A program made the translations under genes and the position numbers. From Hyphomicrobium sp. MC1 (GTDB lineage Bacteria > Pseudomonadota > Alphaproteobacteria > Rhizobiales > Hyphomicrobiaceae), in the NCBI RefSeq assembly GCF_000253295.1, contig NC_015717.1, positions 2,976,001 to 3,040,000 of the forward strand: a stretch of DNA of 64,000 nt, read 5' to 3'. The notes beneath the pieces were generated by a model, which was not told where the DNA came from, searched no databases, and saw only the letters and a list, made by a program, of their open reading frames with translations. Positions 24,546 through 33,617 of this stretch are shown one piece after another (positions within the stretch are counted from its first letter, which is position 1; the number at the start of each line of letters is the position of its first letter).

Positions 24546-25809
24546 CGAAGTGCGACGTCCGGTTTGTGTTGTTGGCTGGCGCCTCGGCAACGCTGAGAAG
24601 CAGCCTGCTCCACATTGCGATCGCGCTCGTTCGGCTGAACTTTTCTTCGCACATCGCGCGGGCGCGCTCGCCCATGCCCACGCAGCGAGCAGGATCTTGG
24701 GCCATGGCATTGATCGTTTCGACCAAGGCCAGTGCATCGCCGATGGCAACAGTTGCACCACAATCGTGCCTGACGATGTCGCGTGCTACCTCTCCGCGCG
24801 AGCAGCCGATGAAGATCGTGGGCCGTCCCGCCGCTGCAATACCGTAGAATTTACTCGGCACGATGAGGCCCTCAAGCTCGGGCTTGAGCGAGACGATATG
24901 GACATCAGCTGCCGACAGACTTTCGGCGAGTGCGCCGCGCGGCTGATAAGGGTAGAAAGAGACGTTCTTGAACTCTCCAAGCTCGGCTTCACGTTTCAAG
25001 CGCTCATATCCGGCACCGCCGCCGATGAATACCCAGTGGATCGCACGCGTTCGAGCGGGCAGCCTCTCGGAAATCGCGATTGCGCTCAGCAATGTTTCGA
25101 TATCGTGAGCGCGCCCGAGATTGCCGGAATAGCCGACAACGAACTTGTTCGCGAGATTCCAATCGGCACGAAGCGCATTTTGCGACTGTGCGATGGGGTG
25201 GATCGCTTCGACGTCGGACCAGTTCGGAATTACCGCGATCCGCTCTCGATCGACGCCGATGTTTTGAAGGCGCTCAGCCATCAATGCACCGATCGCGACA
25301 TTCCGCTCCGCGTGCCGAAGCGAAGCATTTCGGAAAATGCGCAGCGGCAGGAAAAGTGTTTTAGCGGCGGCGCGCCCGGGTGTCAGCGCTTCGGCAACCT
25401 CGGGAAAAATGTCCTGCAGCCAATTGATGAGACGGGCGCCACGCACTTTTGCGACAAGCGCGGCGACGACCGAAACGGCGGGCGGGTCCGTCATCGCGAT
25501 CAGGACATCGCCACGACGTGCTGTCTTTAGAAGTGTCCAGGCCGCAGACAGGTAGAACGTCAGATAGTCGACGGCACGCAGAATGACCGAGCCTCGGCCG
25601 TGCCGCGATGTCCAGACACGCACGACGCGCACACCACCGACCGTCTCGGTCGCAGCCAATTGCGCCCCGGCATCATCATAACGAAGTCTGCTCGTTATGA
25701 CGTTGACGTCATACCCATGCTGTGTCAGCCCGAAAGCCAGATCCGACAGCATCTGACTGGTTGCAGAGTGATCGGGGTGGAAAAAACGATTGACGAAGAT
25801 CAGTCGCAC
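24511..25809 (-). CDS. GT4 glycosyltransferase, WbuB-like
   Basis: 432 residues from GTG 25809, with GGGAGAG five bases upstream; the frame extends to 25929 but that part looks non-coding. Two Rossmann-like halves of a GT-B enzyme are present. The N-terminal domain has FVNRFFHPDHSATSQML and NWLQDIFPEVAEAL. The C-terminal domain has VVGYSGNLGRAHDIETLL and the donor-binding stretch around EGLIVPSKFYGIAAAGRP. This resembles WbuB-type aminosugar transferases. It adds one sugar to the lipid-linked repeat unit in the cytosol. It is the last gene of the minus-strand operon. Confidence 0.87.
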   Translation of the reverse strand: MRLIFVNRFFHPDHSATSQMLSDLAFGLTQHGYDVNVITSRLRYDDAGAQLAATETVGGVRVVRVWTSRHGRGSVILRAVDYLTFYLSAAWTLLKTARRGDVLIAMTDPPAVSVVAALVAKVRGARLINWLQDIFPEVAEALTPGRAAAKTLFLPLRIFRNASLRHAERNVAIGALMAERLQNIGVDRERIAVIPNWSDVEAIHPIAQSQNALRADWNLANKFVVGYSGNLGRAHDIETLLSAIAISERLPARTRAIHWVFIGGGAGYERLKREAELGEFKNVSFYPYQPRGALAESLSAADVHIVSLKPELEGLIVPSKFYGIAAAGRPTIFIGCSRGEVARDIVRHDCGATVAIGDALALVETINAMAQDPARCVGMGERARAMCEEKFSRTSAIAMWSRLLLSVAEAPANNTNRTSHFVKPPIAKRQEP

Positions 25810-25840
25810 AGAGGCTCTCCCTCGTTCGTTGATGGCGATG

Positions 25841-26407
25841 TCAAGATTTGACGAGCGAGATCTCGGCAGGCCGTCTGATCCTGGGACCGATCTGCTTCGC
25901 CGGATTACCGGCATTGATGCTCCAGGCATGAAGATTTCGCGTCGCCACGCTGCCGATCGCGAGAACGCTTCCCTCTCCGACGGTCACGCCCGGCGCAACG
26001 ACGGATCGCGCAGCGATCCACGCGCCATCGCATATGCGGATCGGCGCTGTGCGGAGATTGAAGCTCGTCGCCGTCCAGTCGTGATTGCCAGTACAGAGAT
26101 AAGCCGCCTGCGAGATGCAGCAATGCGCGCCAATGGTGACGTCCGCAAGGTTATCGATCCAAGCATCCTCGCCGAGCCAGGAATGGTCGCCGACCGCCAG
26201 CCGCCACGGAAATTTCACGCGCACGCCGGGCTTGATCGTCACGCCCTTGCCGATACGAGCACCGAACAGGCGCAGCACGATGCGACGATGAGCAGAGCCG
26301 GGAATCGACGAGCGAACCAGAAGACATTGCGCGACAAGCCAGGCCGCTTCGACCCACGCAGGCTTTGCGCGGGAAAACGCGCGATTGTCGAACAAATCAA
26401 GCCGCAT
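25841..26407 (-). CDS. Hexapeptide-repeat acetyltransferase, WcaF-like
   Basis: 188 residues from ATG 26407, with GGGAG eight bases upstream; it overlaps the upstream gene's end by 11 bp. Left-handed beta-helix repeats of the [LIV]-G-x4 type are visible (GKGVTIKPGVRVKF, VTIGAHCCISQAAYLCTGNHDW, RSVVAPGVTVGEGSVLAIGSVATRNL), and the end, NAGNPAKQIGPR, is typical of LbH O-acetyltransferases. The N-terminus (FSRAKPAWVEAAWLVAQ) matches WcaF-type colanic-acid enzymes. It likely O-acetylates a sugar of the repeat unit, which tunes polymer solubility. Confidence 0.88.
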   Translation of the reverse strand: MRLDLFDNRAFSRAKPAWVEAAWLVAQCLLVRSSIPGSAHRRIVLRLFGARIGKGVTIKPGVRVKFPWRLAVGDHSWLGEDAWIDNLADVTIGAHCCISQAAYLCTGNHDWTATSFNLRTAPIRICDGAWIAARSVVAPGVTVGEGSVLAIGSVATRNLHAWSINAGNPAKQIGPRIRRPAEISLVKS

Positions 26408-27581
26408 GTGTTTCACTCCCGCCAATGAAACGAACGCAGGCCGGGCGGCAGCCGCCGTTGCGCAGCCATTCGTAGACTTCGAGCATTTGCCCCGCGACGC
26501 TTGCCCAGGTGAAATTCCGTTCTGCGAGCTGGCGCCCGTTGCGTCCAATCTCTGTCAGCGTTGCCGCGGGCATCTGCAGGACGGCGCGAAGCTCCTCCGC
26601 CAGCTGTGGAACGGTCGGCGAAATCTGGATCGCTGCGTTATGTCGAAAGCCATCCTGCAGATTACAGGCCGCCGTTTGCAGAACGGGTTTGCCATACGAC
26701 CAAGCTTCGAGGATCGCCATCGGCAAACCTTCGCTAAGCGACGGCAGCACGATAGCGTCAGCGCGGCGCAGAGCGGCGTCTTTTTGCGGACCGAACAATG
26801 GTCCGAGAAAATGAATGCGACGATATAGATCTCGTTTTGTGACGAGCGCGCGCAGAGCATCCTCGTGGCCGCTCTGGTCCCAGCCTGCAATCACGAGGTG
26901 CCAGTCGGGCGTCTCGGCCGATGACGGCCATGCCCCAATGAGCGCAGGCAAATTTTTCTTGGGATGCAGGCGACCGATGAACAACATCACGCGTTGGTCC
27001 CGAGAAATGATGTCCGCCCAAGGGGCGGTGCGGTTATCGTCTATGCCCGGCATCGCGATGCCGTTCGGGATGATGCAAATCGGATTTTCGAAACCAAGAT
27101 CCCGTATCGCATCGGCCTCCGCGTCGCAAAGTGCATGTAGGCAGCTTGCGCGACGAAGATGCTCGTTCTCGTAAAGCCGCGCCGCGATCTTTTTCTTCCA
27201 TGCGGAACGATTCAGCGCCCATGCATCGAGCATACCGTGAGGAGAAACGACGTAAGGCCGCCGCGTTTCCAATGCCCATTGCAATACGACACGCGAGGGA
27301 TGTTTCCATAGGCCGTGCGAATGCACGACGTCGGCATTCATGTCTCGCAGACGAGAAGATGATTGCGGAGAATAGCCAATTGACGATGGGCCGATGATAT
27401 CGAGGCAGGCGGTTGGAACGCCGCTCCACTCCAATGCGTCCGTTGCCCAGCCGCTATCGCGCAGGCCGAGAACGCTGACGTCTCCATTGGCCGCGATGAG
27501 ACTGCGCGACAGCGCTTGAACCGACGCAGAGACGCCGCCGCCAAAACGCGATAGGCTGCCTGTGACGAGGGTGACTTTCAT
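26397..27581 (-). CDS. GT4 glycosyltransferase
   Basis: 394 residues from ATG 27581; the frame upstream to 27722 overlaps the previous gene and is ignored. GT-B fold signs are the glycine-rich TGSLSRFGGGVSASVQALSRSL at the N-terminus, VVSPHGMLDAWALN, the NGIAMPG loop, MLFIGRLHPKKNLPALI and the donor-site EX7E-type segment LSEGLPMAILEAWSYGKPV. The sugar and linkage cannot be read from the sequence. It is translationally close to both neighbours (a 13-bp gap upstream and an 11-bp overlap downstream), so it belongs to the same operon. Confidence 0.87.
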   Translation of the reverse strand: MKVTLVTGSLSRFGGGVSASVQALSRSLIAANGDVSVLGLRDSGWATDALEWSGVPTACLDIIGPSSIGYSPQSSSRLRDMNADVVHSHGLWKHPSRVVLQWALETRRPYVVSPHGMLDAWALNRSAWKKKIAARLYENEHLRRASCLHALCDAEADAIRDLGFENPICIIPNGIAMPGIDDNRTAPWADIISRDQRVMLFIGRLHPKKNLPALIGAWPSSAETPDWHLVIAGWDQSGHEDALRALVTKRDLYRRIHFLGPLFGPQKDAALRRADAIVLPSLSEGLPMAILEAWSYGKPVLQTAACNLQDGFRHNAAIQISPTVPQLAEELRAVLQMPAATLTEIGRNGRQLAERNFTWASVAGQMLEVYEWLRNGGCRPACVRFIGGSETHAA

Positions 27582-27594
27582 CAATGTTCCGGCA

Positions 27595-28734
27595 TCAAGC
27601 GCGACGTGACATCGCCGCAGCAAAGACGCTGCCGGCCAGAGAACGCCGACACGGGGTCTGCATCGCCATTCGCGCGGCTTCGCTGAGGCCGGATACAAAG
27701 CGCCCGACATCCCAATGGGCAATGGTGCGGATGCTCGCCCGGCCCATGGCCAGACGATCGCTCTCTGTCACGATCTTGCGCATCAGCGCCGCCAAGCCGT
27801 CCGCGTCATAGGGATCGAACGTAAATCCGTTGACGCCGTTCTCGACCAGCTCTGCGCTGCAGCCCGCGCCGTTCGAGACCAGCACGGGGAGCCCGGCTGC
27901 CATCGCCTCGTTGACGACAAGCCCCCATTCGTCCCGCCAGCTCGGGTGCACGAACACACCGGCCGAGCGATAAATCGACGGCAGTTCGGCGTATGTCTTG
28001 TGTCCAATGAAATGAATGTTGGTGGCATAGCCTGACGCTTGTCGCAGCCTTTCAAGCTTCGCGCGCAGCGGCCCTTCGCCTGCCACGATAAGATCCCAGC
28101 CGCCATCCGGCGTTTCCTGCCGATAGCGTGCGAACGCGACAACGAGACATTCGAGGTTCTTTTTTTCGATGAACCGCGCGCAAGCAAGGAAGTGAGGCGA
28201 AGGCGCTTTCGAGCTTTGCAAATCTGGCGCGGCTGGTGCGAAATGGTGGTTATCGACGACATCGTATCCAAGCGCGATTTTATTTTCCGCAAATCCAAGG
28301 CTTGTCAGATAGCGCGCGTGAACCGACCCGGCGACCAGCGCGGATTGAAAAAGCGCAATCAAGTGCTGCTTGGCGAAGTTGCGAACGACGTCGCCGCGCG
28401 CGGTGCCGGCGTGGGTATCGCTCATCAGGATCATGGGCACCTTGCGAGCGCGACTGGTCCGCATGGCTGAAAGCGCAAATGGCTCCGAATAGCCCGGGAT
28501 TGCGATCGCGTCGGGCGCGAATTTCGATAGCTCCGATGCGAGCCTTCTATTACATCCGTGGGTGGAGGACAGTGTGACGATTCCGGCGTTACGCTTTTCC
28601 GTGCGCACGTTCCAATCGTAATCCACATCGAGATCGGCATGTTCCAAAGCGAGGATGTCATGGTGTTCCCGCGCGGCACGCAGCCGCGCAAGGTGATATG
28701 GACCGAAGCTGCGAAAAAGCAGAGCTATTCTCAT
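27595..28734 (-). CDS. GT4 glycosyltransferase
   Basis: 379 residues from ATG 28734, whose ATGA overlaps the stop codon of the polymerase gene. The C-terminal GT4 domain is clear: FLACARFIEKKNLECLVVAFARY, VAGEGPLRAKLERL, and the EX7E-type donor motif SWRDEWGLVVNEAMAAGLPVLVS. The N-terminal acceptor domain begins MRIALLFRSFGPYHLARL. It transfers an unknown sugar onto the growing repeat unit. Confidence 0.87.
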   Translation of the reverse strand: MRIALLFRSFGPYHLARLRAAREHHDILALEHADLDVDYDWNVRTEKRNAGIVTLSSTHGCNRRLASELSKFAPDAIAIPGYSEPFALSAMRTSRARKVPMILMSDTHAGTARGDVVRNFAKQHLIALFQSALVAGSVHARYLTSLGFAENKIALGYDVVDNHHFAPAAPDLQSSKAPSPHFLACARFIEKKNLECLVVAFARYRQETPDGGWDLIVAGEGPLRAKLERLRQASGYATNIHFIGHKTYAELPSIYRSAGVFVHPSWRDEWGLVVNEAMAAGLPVLVSNGAGCSAELVENGVNGFTFDPYDADGLAALMRKIVTESDRLAMGRASIRTIAHWDVGRFVSGLSEAARMAMQTPCRRSLAGSVFAAAMSRRA

Positions 28735-30098
28735 GGCCGCATCGCGCGTGCGGGAGACAATGAATGAAGATGCCATGGTTGCAGCTGTGCCTTCGAACGC
28801 GCGCGGTATCGCCGGATTGCAACGACGGTTAGAAACATGAGCGCCGGAATTCCGAACAGCAGCGCCCGAAAAAGCCATGCTTCAATCGTCTGGGTAAAGA
28901 TGTAAATCGAAAGCGCGGCGAGCATTGCATAGGCTGGCTGTATCCTCGGATCGCTTCGGCTCCTGCGCCAGAATCGGCCGTAGAATGCGCCGAGAGCGAA
29001 TGCGATGAGCGGCGCAAACATCCCGAATTCCATCCAGAGGTCGCCAACAATTCCAGGCGCCGCGCCGACAGCCACTTGCCATCCGGTCACCGCATCGATG
29101 CGGTCTATGGGAATTCCAGCATCCTGTGTGAGATCGATGTCGAGGCCAAACGCGGCACAGACATCTGCGTACTTCGTCGGCCAGATCGATAGCGGCACGA
29201 TACGGCCGAGCATGTGGGCGAGAATTCTCAGGCCGTAAAAAGGTTCTCCAGTTTCGTTCACGTAACGAACGATCGCGGAAGAAAACAGATATTCGTTGCC
29301 CCCCCAATTCTCGAGCATGCGCGACACGGACCCTTGCAGTTCTTTCTGAGAGCCGAGGTAAATGGCACTACGGTTTGCGACGAGCCAGAGCAACAACGTC
29401 CCAATCGCGCCGCCGCCCGAGACGACCAACGCGAATGGAATGCGCGGCCGGAATGTCAAGATATAGCTAGCCGCGACGCAGGTGATCGCTAAGAACGTCG
29501 GGCCGCGACGCGCACCGAGAAAGCCTTGCACGAGCAGCGGCAGTAGAAATGCGAGTGCCAGCAGCCAGTGATACCATCGCATCCCTGTCTTTCGTCGCGA
29601 CAGAATGAGCAATGGCACGGCGACAAAGCCGAATTGCGACGCTTCTCGAACGTAGCCGCTATCGTCCCAACCGCCGCCGTAAGCTCGTCCGTAAGCGGCG
29701 ATGAAGCCTCCGACGTTGGCAATACCAATGAGCCACGCCGTCAAGCCTGCGACGCCGAACAGCAGGGCGAGCGCAAAAATCGCTGCGATGTTCTGCTCGA
29801 CGATGGGTCTTGAGTCTACGCGTGTGTGCCGACTGCCCCACCATATTCCAAGGATCACCGCCATGCTCATCACGTTGGCGATCAACTGGAATTTCGTTAG
29901 CTCATCCCAATAGCCGGCGCGTGATAGGAACTCATATTCGTCGGTCGCGAGGCCGTGGATGGGATAAGCGACGTAAAGAAAGAGAAGCTGCGGAACACAA
30001 AATATCGTGGGGTGAAAGACATCCCTCCATCGGGCCCAATCGCGCACGATCGCGAAAGTGCCAAAGACCGCCAATCCGGCAATAAGCGCGTAGAACAC
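28731..30098 (-). CDS. Wzy-like oligosaccharide repeat-unit polymerase
   Basis: 455 residues from GTG 30098. About ten to twelve hydrophobic helices run the length of the protein, with a large periplasmic loop (about 255-365) containing SVSRMLENWGGNEYLFSSAIVRYVNETGEPFYG. This layout and the surrounding glycosyltransferases match Wzy-type polymerases, which join lipid-linked repeat units on the periplasmic face of the inner membrane. Sequence conservation in this family is low, so topology and context carry the call. Start and stop overlap or nearly touch both neighbours. Confidence 0.75.
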   Translation of the reverse strand: MFYALIAGLAVFGTFAIVRDWARWRDVFHPTIFCVPQLLFLYVAYPIHGLATDEYEFLSRAGYWDELTKFQLIANVMSMAVILGIWWGSRHTRVDSRPIVEQNIAAIFALALLFGVAGLTAWLIGIANVGGFIAAYGRAYGGGWDDSGYVREASQFGFVAVPLLILSRRKTGMRWYHWLLALAFLLPLLVQGFLGARRGPTFLAITCVAASYILTFRPRIPFALVVSGGGAIGTLLLWLVANRSAIYLGSQKELQGSVSRMLENWGGNEYLFSSAIVRYVNETGEPFYGLRILAHMLGRIVPLSIWPTKYADVCAAFGLDIDLTQDAGIPIDRIDAVTGWQVAVGAAPGIVGDLWMEFGMFAPLIAFALGAFYGRFWRRSRSDPRIQPAYAMLAALSIYIFTQTIEAWLFRALLFGIPALMFLTVVAIRRYRARSKAQLQPWHLHSLSPARAMRP

Positions 30099-30101
30099 GC
30101 G

Positions 30102-31343
30102 CTACAGCTGCCCGAATGCCGGCGCGGTGATAGGCGCTCCCAATTTGGAGAGCGCGCCGATCAGTCTGCCTTCGTATTTCTCCCAGGTGAATTGAGCAGC
30201 GCGCGCCTTGGCGTTTTGCGACATCGTCTCGCGGAGGCCACGGTCAGATATGAGGCGCTCGATTGCGGTCGCCAGAGCAGATACGTCGCCTGCTGGAACG
30301 ATGATGCCATCAATACCGTCGCGGACACACGAGCCTGCGTTCGGCGTTGTTATGACTGGCAACCCAACGGCCATAGCCTCCAACGTTACCACCGCCATGC
30401 CTTCCGCGAGACTCGGCAAAACAAAGATGTCCGCATGCGAATATTCGCGATGGATGTCTATGCGAGGCACTTGACCGAGGTATTTGGGGCCGGCGAACAG
30501 TGCACTTTGCGCTACTCCCACTTCCAAGGGGCCAGCGACCCGCACCTCGCATTCGACATTGCACTCGGCGAGGTGCCTTGCTGCTTCAGCGAGATAGTGA
30601 CTGCCCTTACGAAGTCCGACGGAGCCGACAAACAAGATGCGGCCTGGAACTGGATGCGACGGCCGCTCGAGCCAGCGCCGATCGATGCCGTAAGGCACGA
30701 GGGCCACTTTCGCGGGATCGGCGCCAAGCCCGAGAACGCTTTCGCGGACGAATTCGGAAGGCACGAGGATCAAATCGGCGAGCGCGTACTTTTGGCGGTC
30801 ACACTCGCGTCCCGCCTCGATCTCCCGCAGGCTCGGAGCGTGTAGCCAAATCGCGTGACGGCGGTACTCGCTTTCAGTCAGCAACCCGACATCGGGCGTC
30901 AGCATGACTTCGTGGATAATGCGGCAACCCTGCGCTTTCGCGGTCCTGCAGAGATCGAGATCCTCGTTGACGAGGACGGTGTAGATCGCGTTGGCGCCGC
31001 CAAAACGCTCGCCCAACGCTCGCTTCATCAGCGCCCGCGATGACGTATTTTCTCGCGCGCTTTGCGACGATATCAAACGCTCGCGCATGACCGCGTATCG
31101 GACCTGCCGCACTTTCGATGGAGGAATTTCGGATGGCAATTTGCGACCAAACAAGCGGCGGACCGCTGCGGGTTGCAGACACCTTGGCCAAAGACTTTCG
31201 ATATGACGAACGGAGCCGATGTTCGCGAAATCGGTATAAAGCCGTTGCAGCATCCCGGCACGCTGCAGCAACATCGGCACGGCATAGTGCAGGCGGGCGC
31301 CCGGTTGCAGGACGGCGACGCGGAGAGCAGGCCGATCAAGCAT
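30102..31343 (-). CDS. GT4 glycosyltransferase
   Basis: 413 residues. The C-terminal half has GRILFVGSVGLRKGSHYLAEAARHL, the EX7E-type motif PSLAEGMAVVTLEAMAVGLPVITT, and DGIDGIIVPAGDVSALATAIERL. The N-terminal half (RVAVLQPGARLHYAVPMLLQRAGML) is divergent and contains LHAPSLREIEAGRECDRQKYALADLILVPSEF. It starts eight bases inside the end of the upstream gene. The acceptor and donor are unknown. Confidence 0.86.
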   Translation of the reverse strand: MLDRPALRVAVLQPGARLHYAVPMLLQRAGMLQRLYTDFANIGSVRHIESLWPRCLQPAAVRRLFGRKLPSEIPPSKVRQVRYAVMRERLISSQSARENTSSRALMKRALGERFGGANAIYTVLVNEDLDLCRTAKAQGCRIIHEVMLTPDVGLLTESEYRRHAIWLHAPSLREIEAGRECDRQKYALADLILVPSEFVRESVLGLGADPAKVALVPYGIDRRWLERPSHPVPGRILFVGSVGLRKGSHYLAEAARHLAECNVECEVRVAGPLEVGVAQSALFAGPKYLGQVPRIDIHREYSHADIFVLPSLAEGMAVVTLEAMAVGLPVITTPNAGSCVRDGIDGIIVPAGDVSALATAIERLISDRGLRETMSQNAKARAAQFTWEKYEGRLIGALSKLGAPITAPAFGQL

Positions 31344-32484
31344 TGATCACTGCCTCATCGCGGAATCTGTAAGCGGTCGAGCCCGCCCAGATGTGCTGCA
31401 TTCTCTCAACCGTCGCTGCCCAGGTGAATTCCCCAGCGCGACGACCGACGGCATCGCGCAGCTGCCAGTAGCGGCCAGCATCCCGCGCATAACCCTCAAC
31501 GATATCAGCAACGTCGGCCGCATCGACGTCCGGCGAAAAGAGGTGTCCGCAACCCGCCGGGACGGTGTCAGGTATGCCGCCAACGTTGCTTGCGAGTACT
31601 GGAACTCCTAGCCGAAGGCTTTCCCGGTTCGATAGCCCGAACGCTTCGGCAAACGAGAATAAGCAGGTAAAATGACAAGACCGGAGAAGGTCGACGAATG
31701 CGTTCAGCGCGTGGCGTTTGTCGATGAATCCGATCGATCTTAGCAGCGGGTGCCGCGGTCCGTGCTCGACAGAGAAACCCGCCGCAATCACTTCAACCGC
31801 GATCCCGCGAGCATTGAGCACGTCGGCGATCTTCAGAACAAACGGAAGATTTTTGCGCCGCCAGTCCTTCCCAACGAAGCCAAGGCGGACTGGCGCGAGG
31901 GGCAGATTGTCCGGTCCATATCGCGACGGTCCAGGATCGCCGATGATGTTTGCACCGCCCGGTACGACATGGACCTTATTCGGTTCGATGCCGTAGGCAC
32001 CAACTACAGATCTTGCTGCTGCTCTGGATCGACATAGAATCCGCGTCGCATCGCGATATGCTTGGCGCTCGCGTGCCAAGGCTTCGGTGATCATCGTGCG
32101 TCCGACGCTTCTGGTGATGCCGTAATCTTCGAAGTTCTGCTGCAATGTCGCGTCGATATAGAATGAGACGCCAGCGCGCCGAGGGCAATCGGGCGGCAGC
32201 AGCGGAAAGATACTGATGACTTCATCGTGTATCGACGATGCTCGCGGCTCTTGGCGGATAAGTGCGCGAAGAAAGCTGCTGGCATATTGGTAGCCGCCAT
32301 ACTCGCCGCACGTCAGCAACCGACCCGCATTCCAGAGAATACGCCGCGCGCGCAGTTTCTGTGGTTGCAGCAACCACCCGCCGTCGAGAAATCCCGCCTG
32401 CAAACCGGCGTGCAAAAGATGATAAGGCAGGCCGCCATGGGTGGCGATGGACGTCGCATCGCCGACGCAGGTCAAGAAGCGCAT
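31336..32484 (-). CDS. GT4 glycosyltransferase
   Basis: 382 residues from ATG 32484, with GGAGG four bases upstream, overlapping the previous gene by 13 bp. The N-terminal region begins MRFLTCVGDATSIATHGGLPYHLLHAG. The C-terminal domain has RLGFVGKDWRRKNLPFVLKIADVL and FSFAEAFGLSNRESLRLGVPVLASNVGGIPD, the donor-sugar binding motif of GT4 enzymes. SGGLPYHLL-type openings occur in polysaccharide mannosyl- or glucosyltransferases, but the specificity is unknown. Confidence 0.86.
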   Translation of the reverse strand: MRFLTCVGDATSIATHGGLPYHLLHAGLQAGFLDGGWLLQPQKLRARRILWNAGRLLTCGEYGGYQYASSFLRALIRQEPRASSIHDEVISIFPLLPPDCPRRAGVSFYIDATLQQNFEDYGITRSVGRTMITEALARERQAYRDATRILCRSRAAARSVVGAYGIEPNKVHVVPGGANIIGDPGPSRYGPDNLPLAPVRLGFVGKDWRRKNLPFVLKIADVLNARGIAVEVIAAGFSVEHGPRHPLLRSIGFIDKRHALNAFVDLLRSCHFTCLFSFAEAFGLSNRESLRLGVPVLASNVGGIPDTVPAGCGHLFSPDVDAADVADIVEGYARDAGRYWQLRDAVGRRAGEFTWAATVERMQHIWAGSTAYRFRDEAVINA

Positions 32485-33617
32485 CGGACCTCCATCGCGT
32501 TGGCTGGCTCGCTGGCCGGAAACAACACTTGCTCCCAACGCCGAGCGCATACGTCGATACTGTATTCCCGTTTGACGCGATCCCGCGCCGCTTCAACCAA
32601 CCGGCATCGGCGCGCATCGTTCTGCAAGAGCTCAGATAGCGCATACGCAAACGCAGCTGCGTTGCCGGGCGGAACCAGAAGGCCCGCGGCACCGCCTCCC
32701 AAGACTTCCCGGCACGCGGGGACGTCGGTGGCGACAATCGGAATTCCTGCTGCCATGGCCTCGATCAGCGCAATGCCGAAGCCCTCGGCGCGTGTCGTGC
32801 TGAAGGCATAAACGTCAATCCCTCCGAGCAAATCCAAAACGTCGACGCGCTCGCCGACAAATCGTGTCTGCATCGATATCCCGAGACGCTTGGCCTGCTC
32901 TTCCAGCTGTCTTCGCAGGGGCCCGTCACCAACGAGTAGAAGCTCGGCTTCGACGTGCCTCCCTCTAAGGTATGCAAATGCATGAAGAAGCGTCGCGTGA
33001 TCCTTTATTTCGTTAAGTCGCGCAACCATGCCGATGACGGGCCGCGACTTTGATCGGACGTTTCGCGCAGTGTCCACCGCGGCAGCGATAGCATCGTCGT
33101 CTATACCGTTCGGAATTGGAGCCGATCCGACGGGCATTCCGGCGCCAAGGTTATTGAACTCGCGCTCAACGGCTTTGGAACAGGAAACAACAGGACAACG
33201 AAGGAACCGCGATGCGGCCAGAATTGCTGACCAGTGGCGACGCTGACCCACCGTCTGCGGTGGTGGATTTCCTGCCATCGCGGCAATGGCGCGAACGCCG
33301 GCAGAGCGAGCCGCGAATGCAGCGATCACATGGGGGTGTCCGAATATATGGATCAGGAGTGCGTCCGGCGCATCGCGCCTTATCAAGGTATGCAACCATG
33401 CCCCGCGCGCGACATTGCCCAAACCCGCGGGAGCCATTTCGAGTGTGACGTTTGCAATGCCGCGGAATTCCGCTTCGAGAGTATTCGGAGCGCCCGACCA
33501 GGAGACGACGCATTGATCAAAACGCTTTTGCCAATGGCGCGTCAGGCGCAGGCACATCATTTCCGTGCCGCCTGTTCCAAATCCGCGGACGACATGCATA
33601 AGGCGGCGGCGACGCAT
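32472..33617 (-). CDS. GT4 glycosyltransferase
   Basis: 381 residues. The N-terminal motif VVRGFGTGGTEMMCLRL and the C-terminal RPVIGMVARLNEIKDHATLLHAF, VGDGPLRRQLEEQAKRLG and TRAEGFGIALIEAMAAGIPIVATDVPACREVL are standard for GT4. It resembles the product of the next upstream gene (33617-34789): both carry IKDH/HKDHVTL and a DVxACREVL motif. The two probably arose by tandem duplication. The ATG at 33617 shares one base with the upstream stop codon. Confidence 0.87.
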   Translation of the reverse strand: MRRRRLMHVVRGFGTGGTEMMCLRLTRHWQKRFDQCVVSWSGAPNTLEAEFRGIANVTLEMAPAGLGNVARGAWLHTLIRRDAPDALLIHIFGHPHVIAAFAARSAGVRAIAAMAGNPPPQTVGQRRHWSAILAASRFLRCPVVSCSKAVEREFNNLGAGMPVGSAPIPNGIDDDAIAAAVDTARNVRSKSRPVIGMVARLNEIKDHATLLHAFAYLRGRHVEAELLLVGDGPLRRQLEEQAKRLGISMQTRFVGERVDVLDLLGGIDVYAFSTTRAEGFGIALIEAMAAGIPIVATDVPACREVLGGGAAGLLVPPGNAAAFAYALSELLQNDARRCRLVEAARDRVKREYSIDVCARRWEQVLFPASEPANAMEVRCAS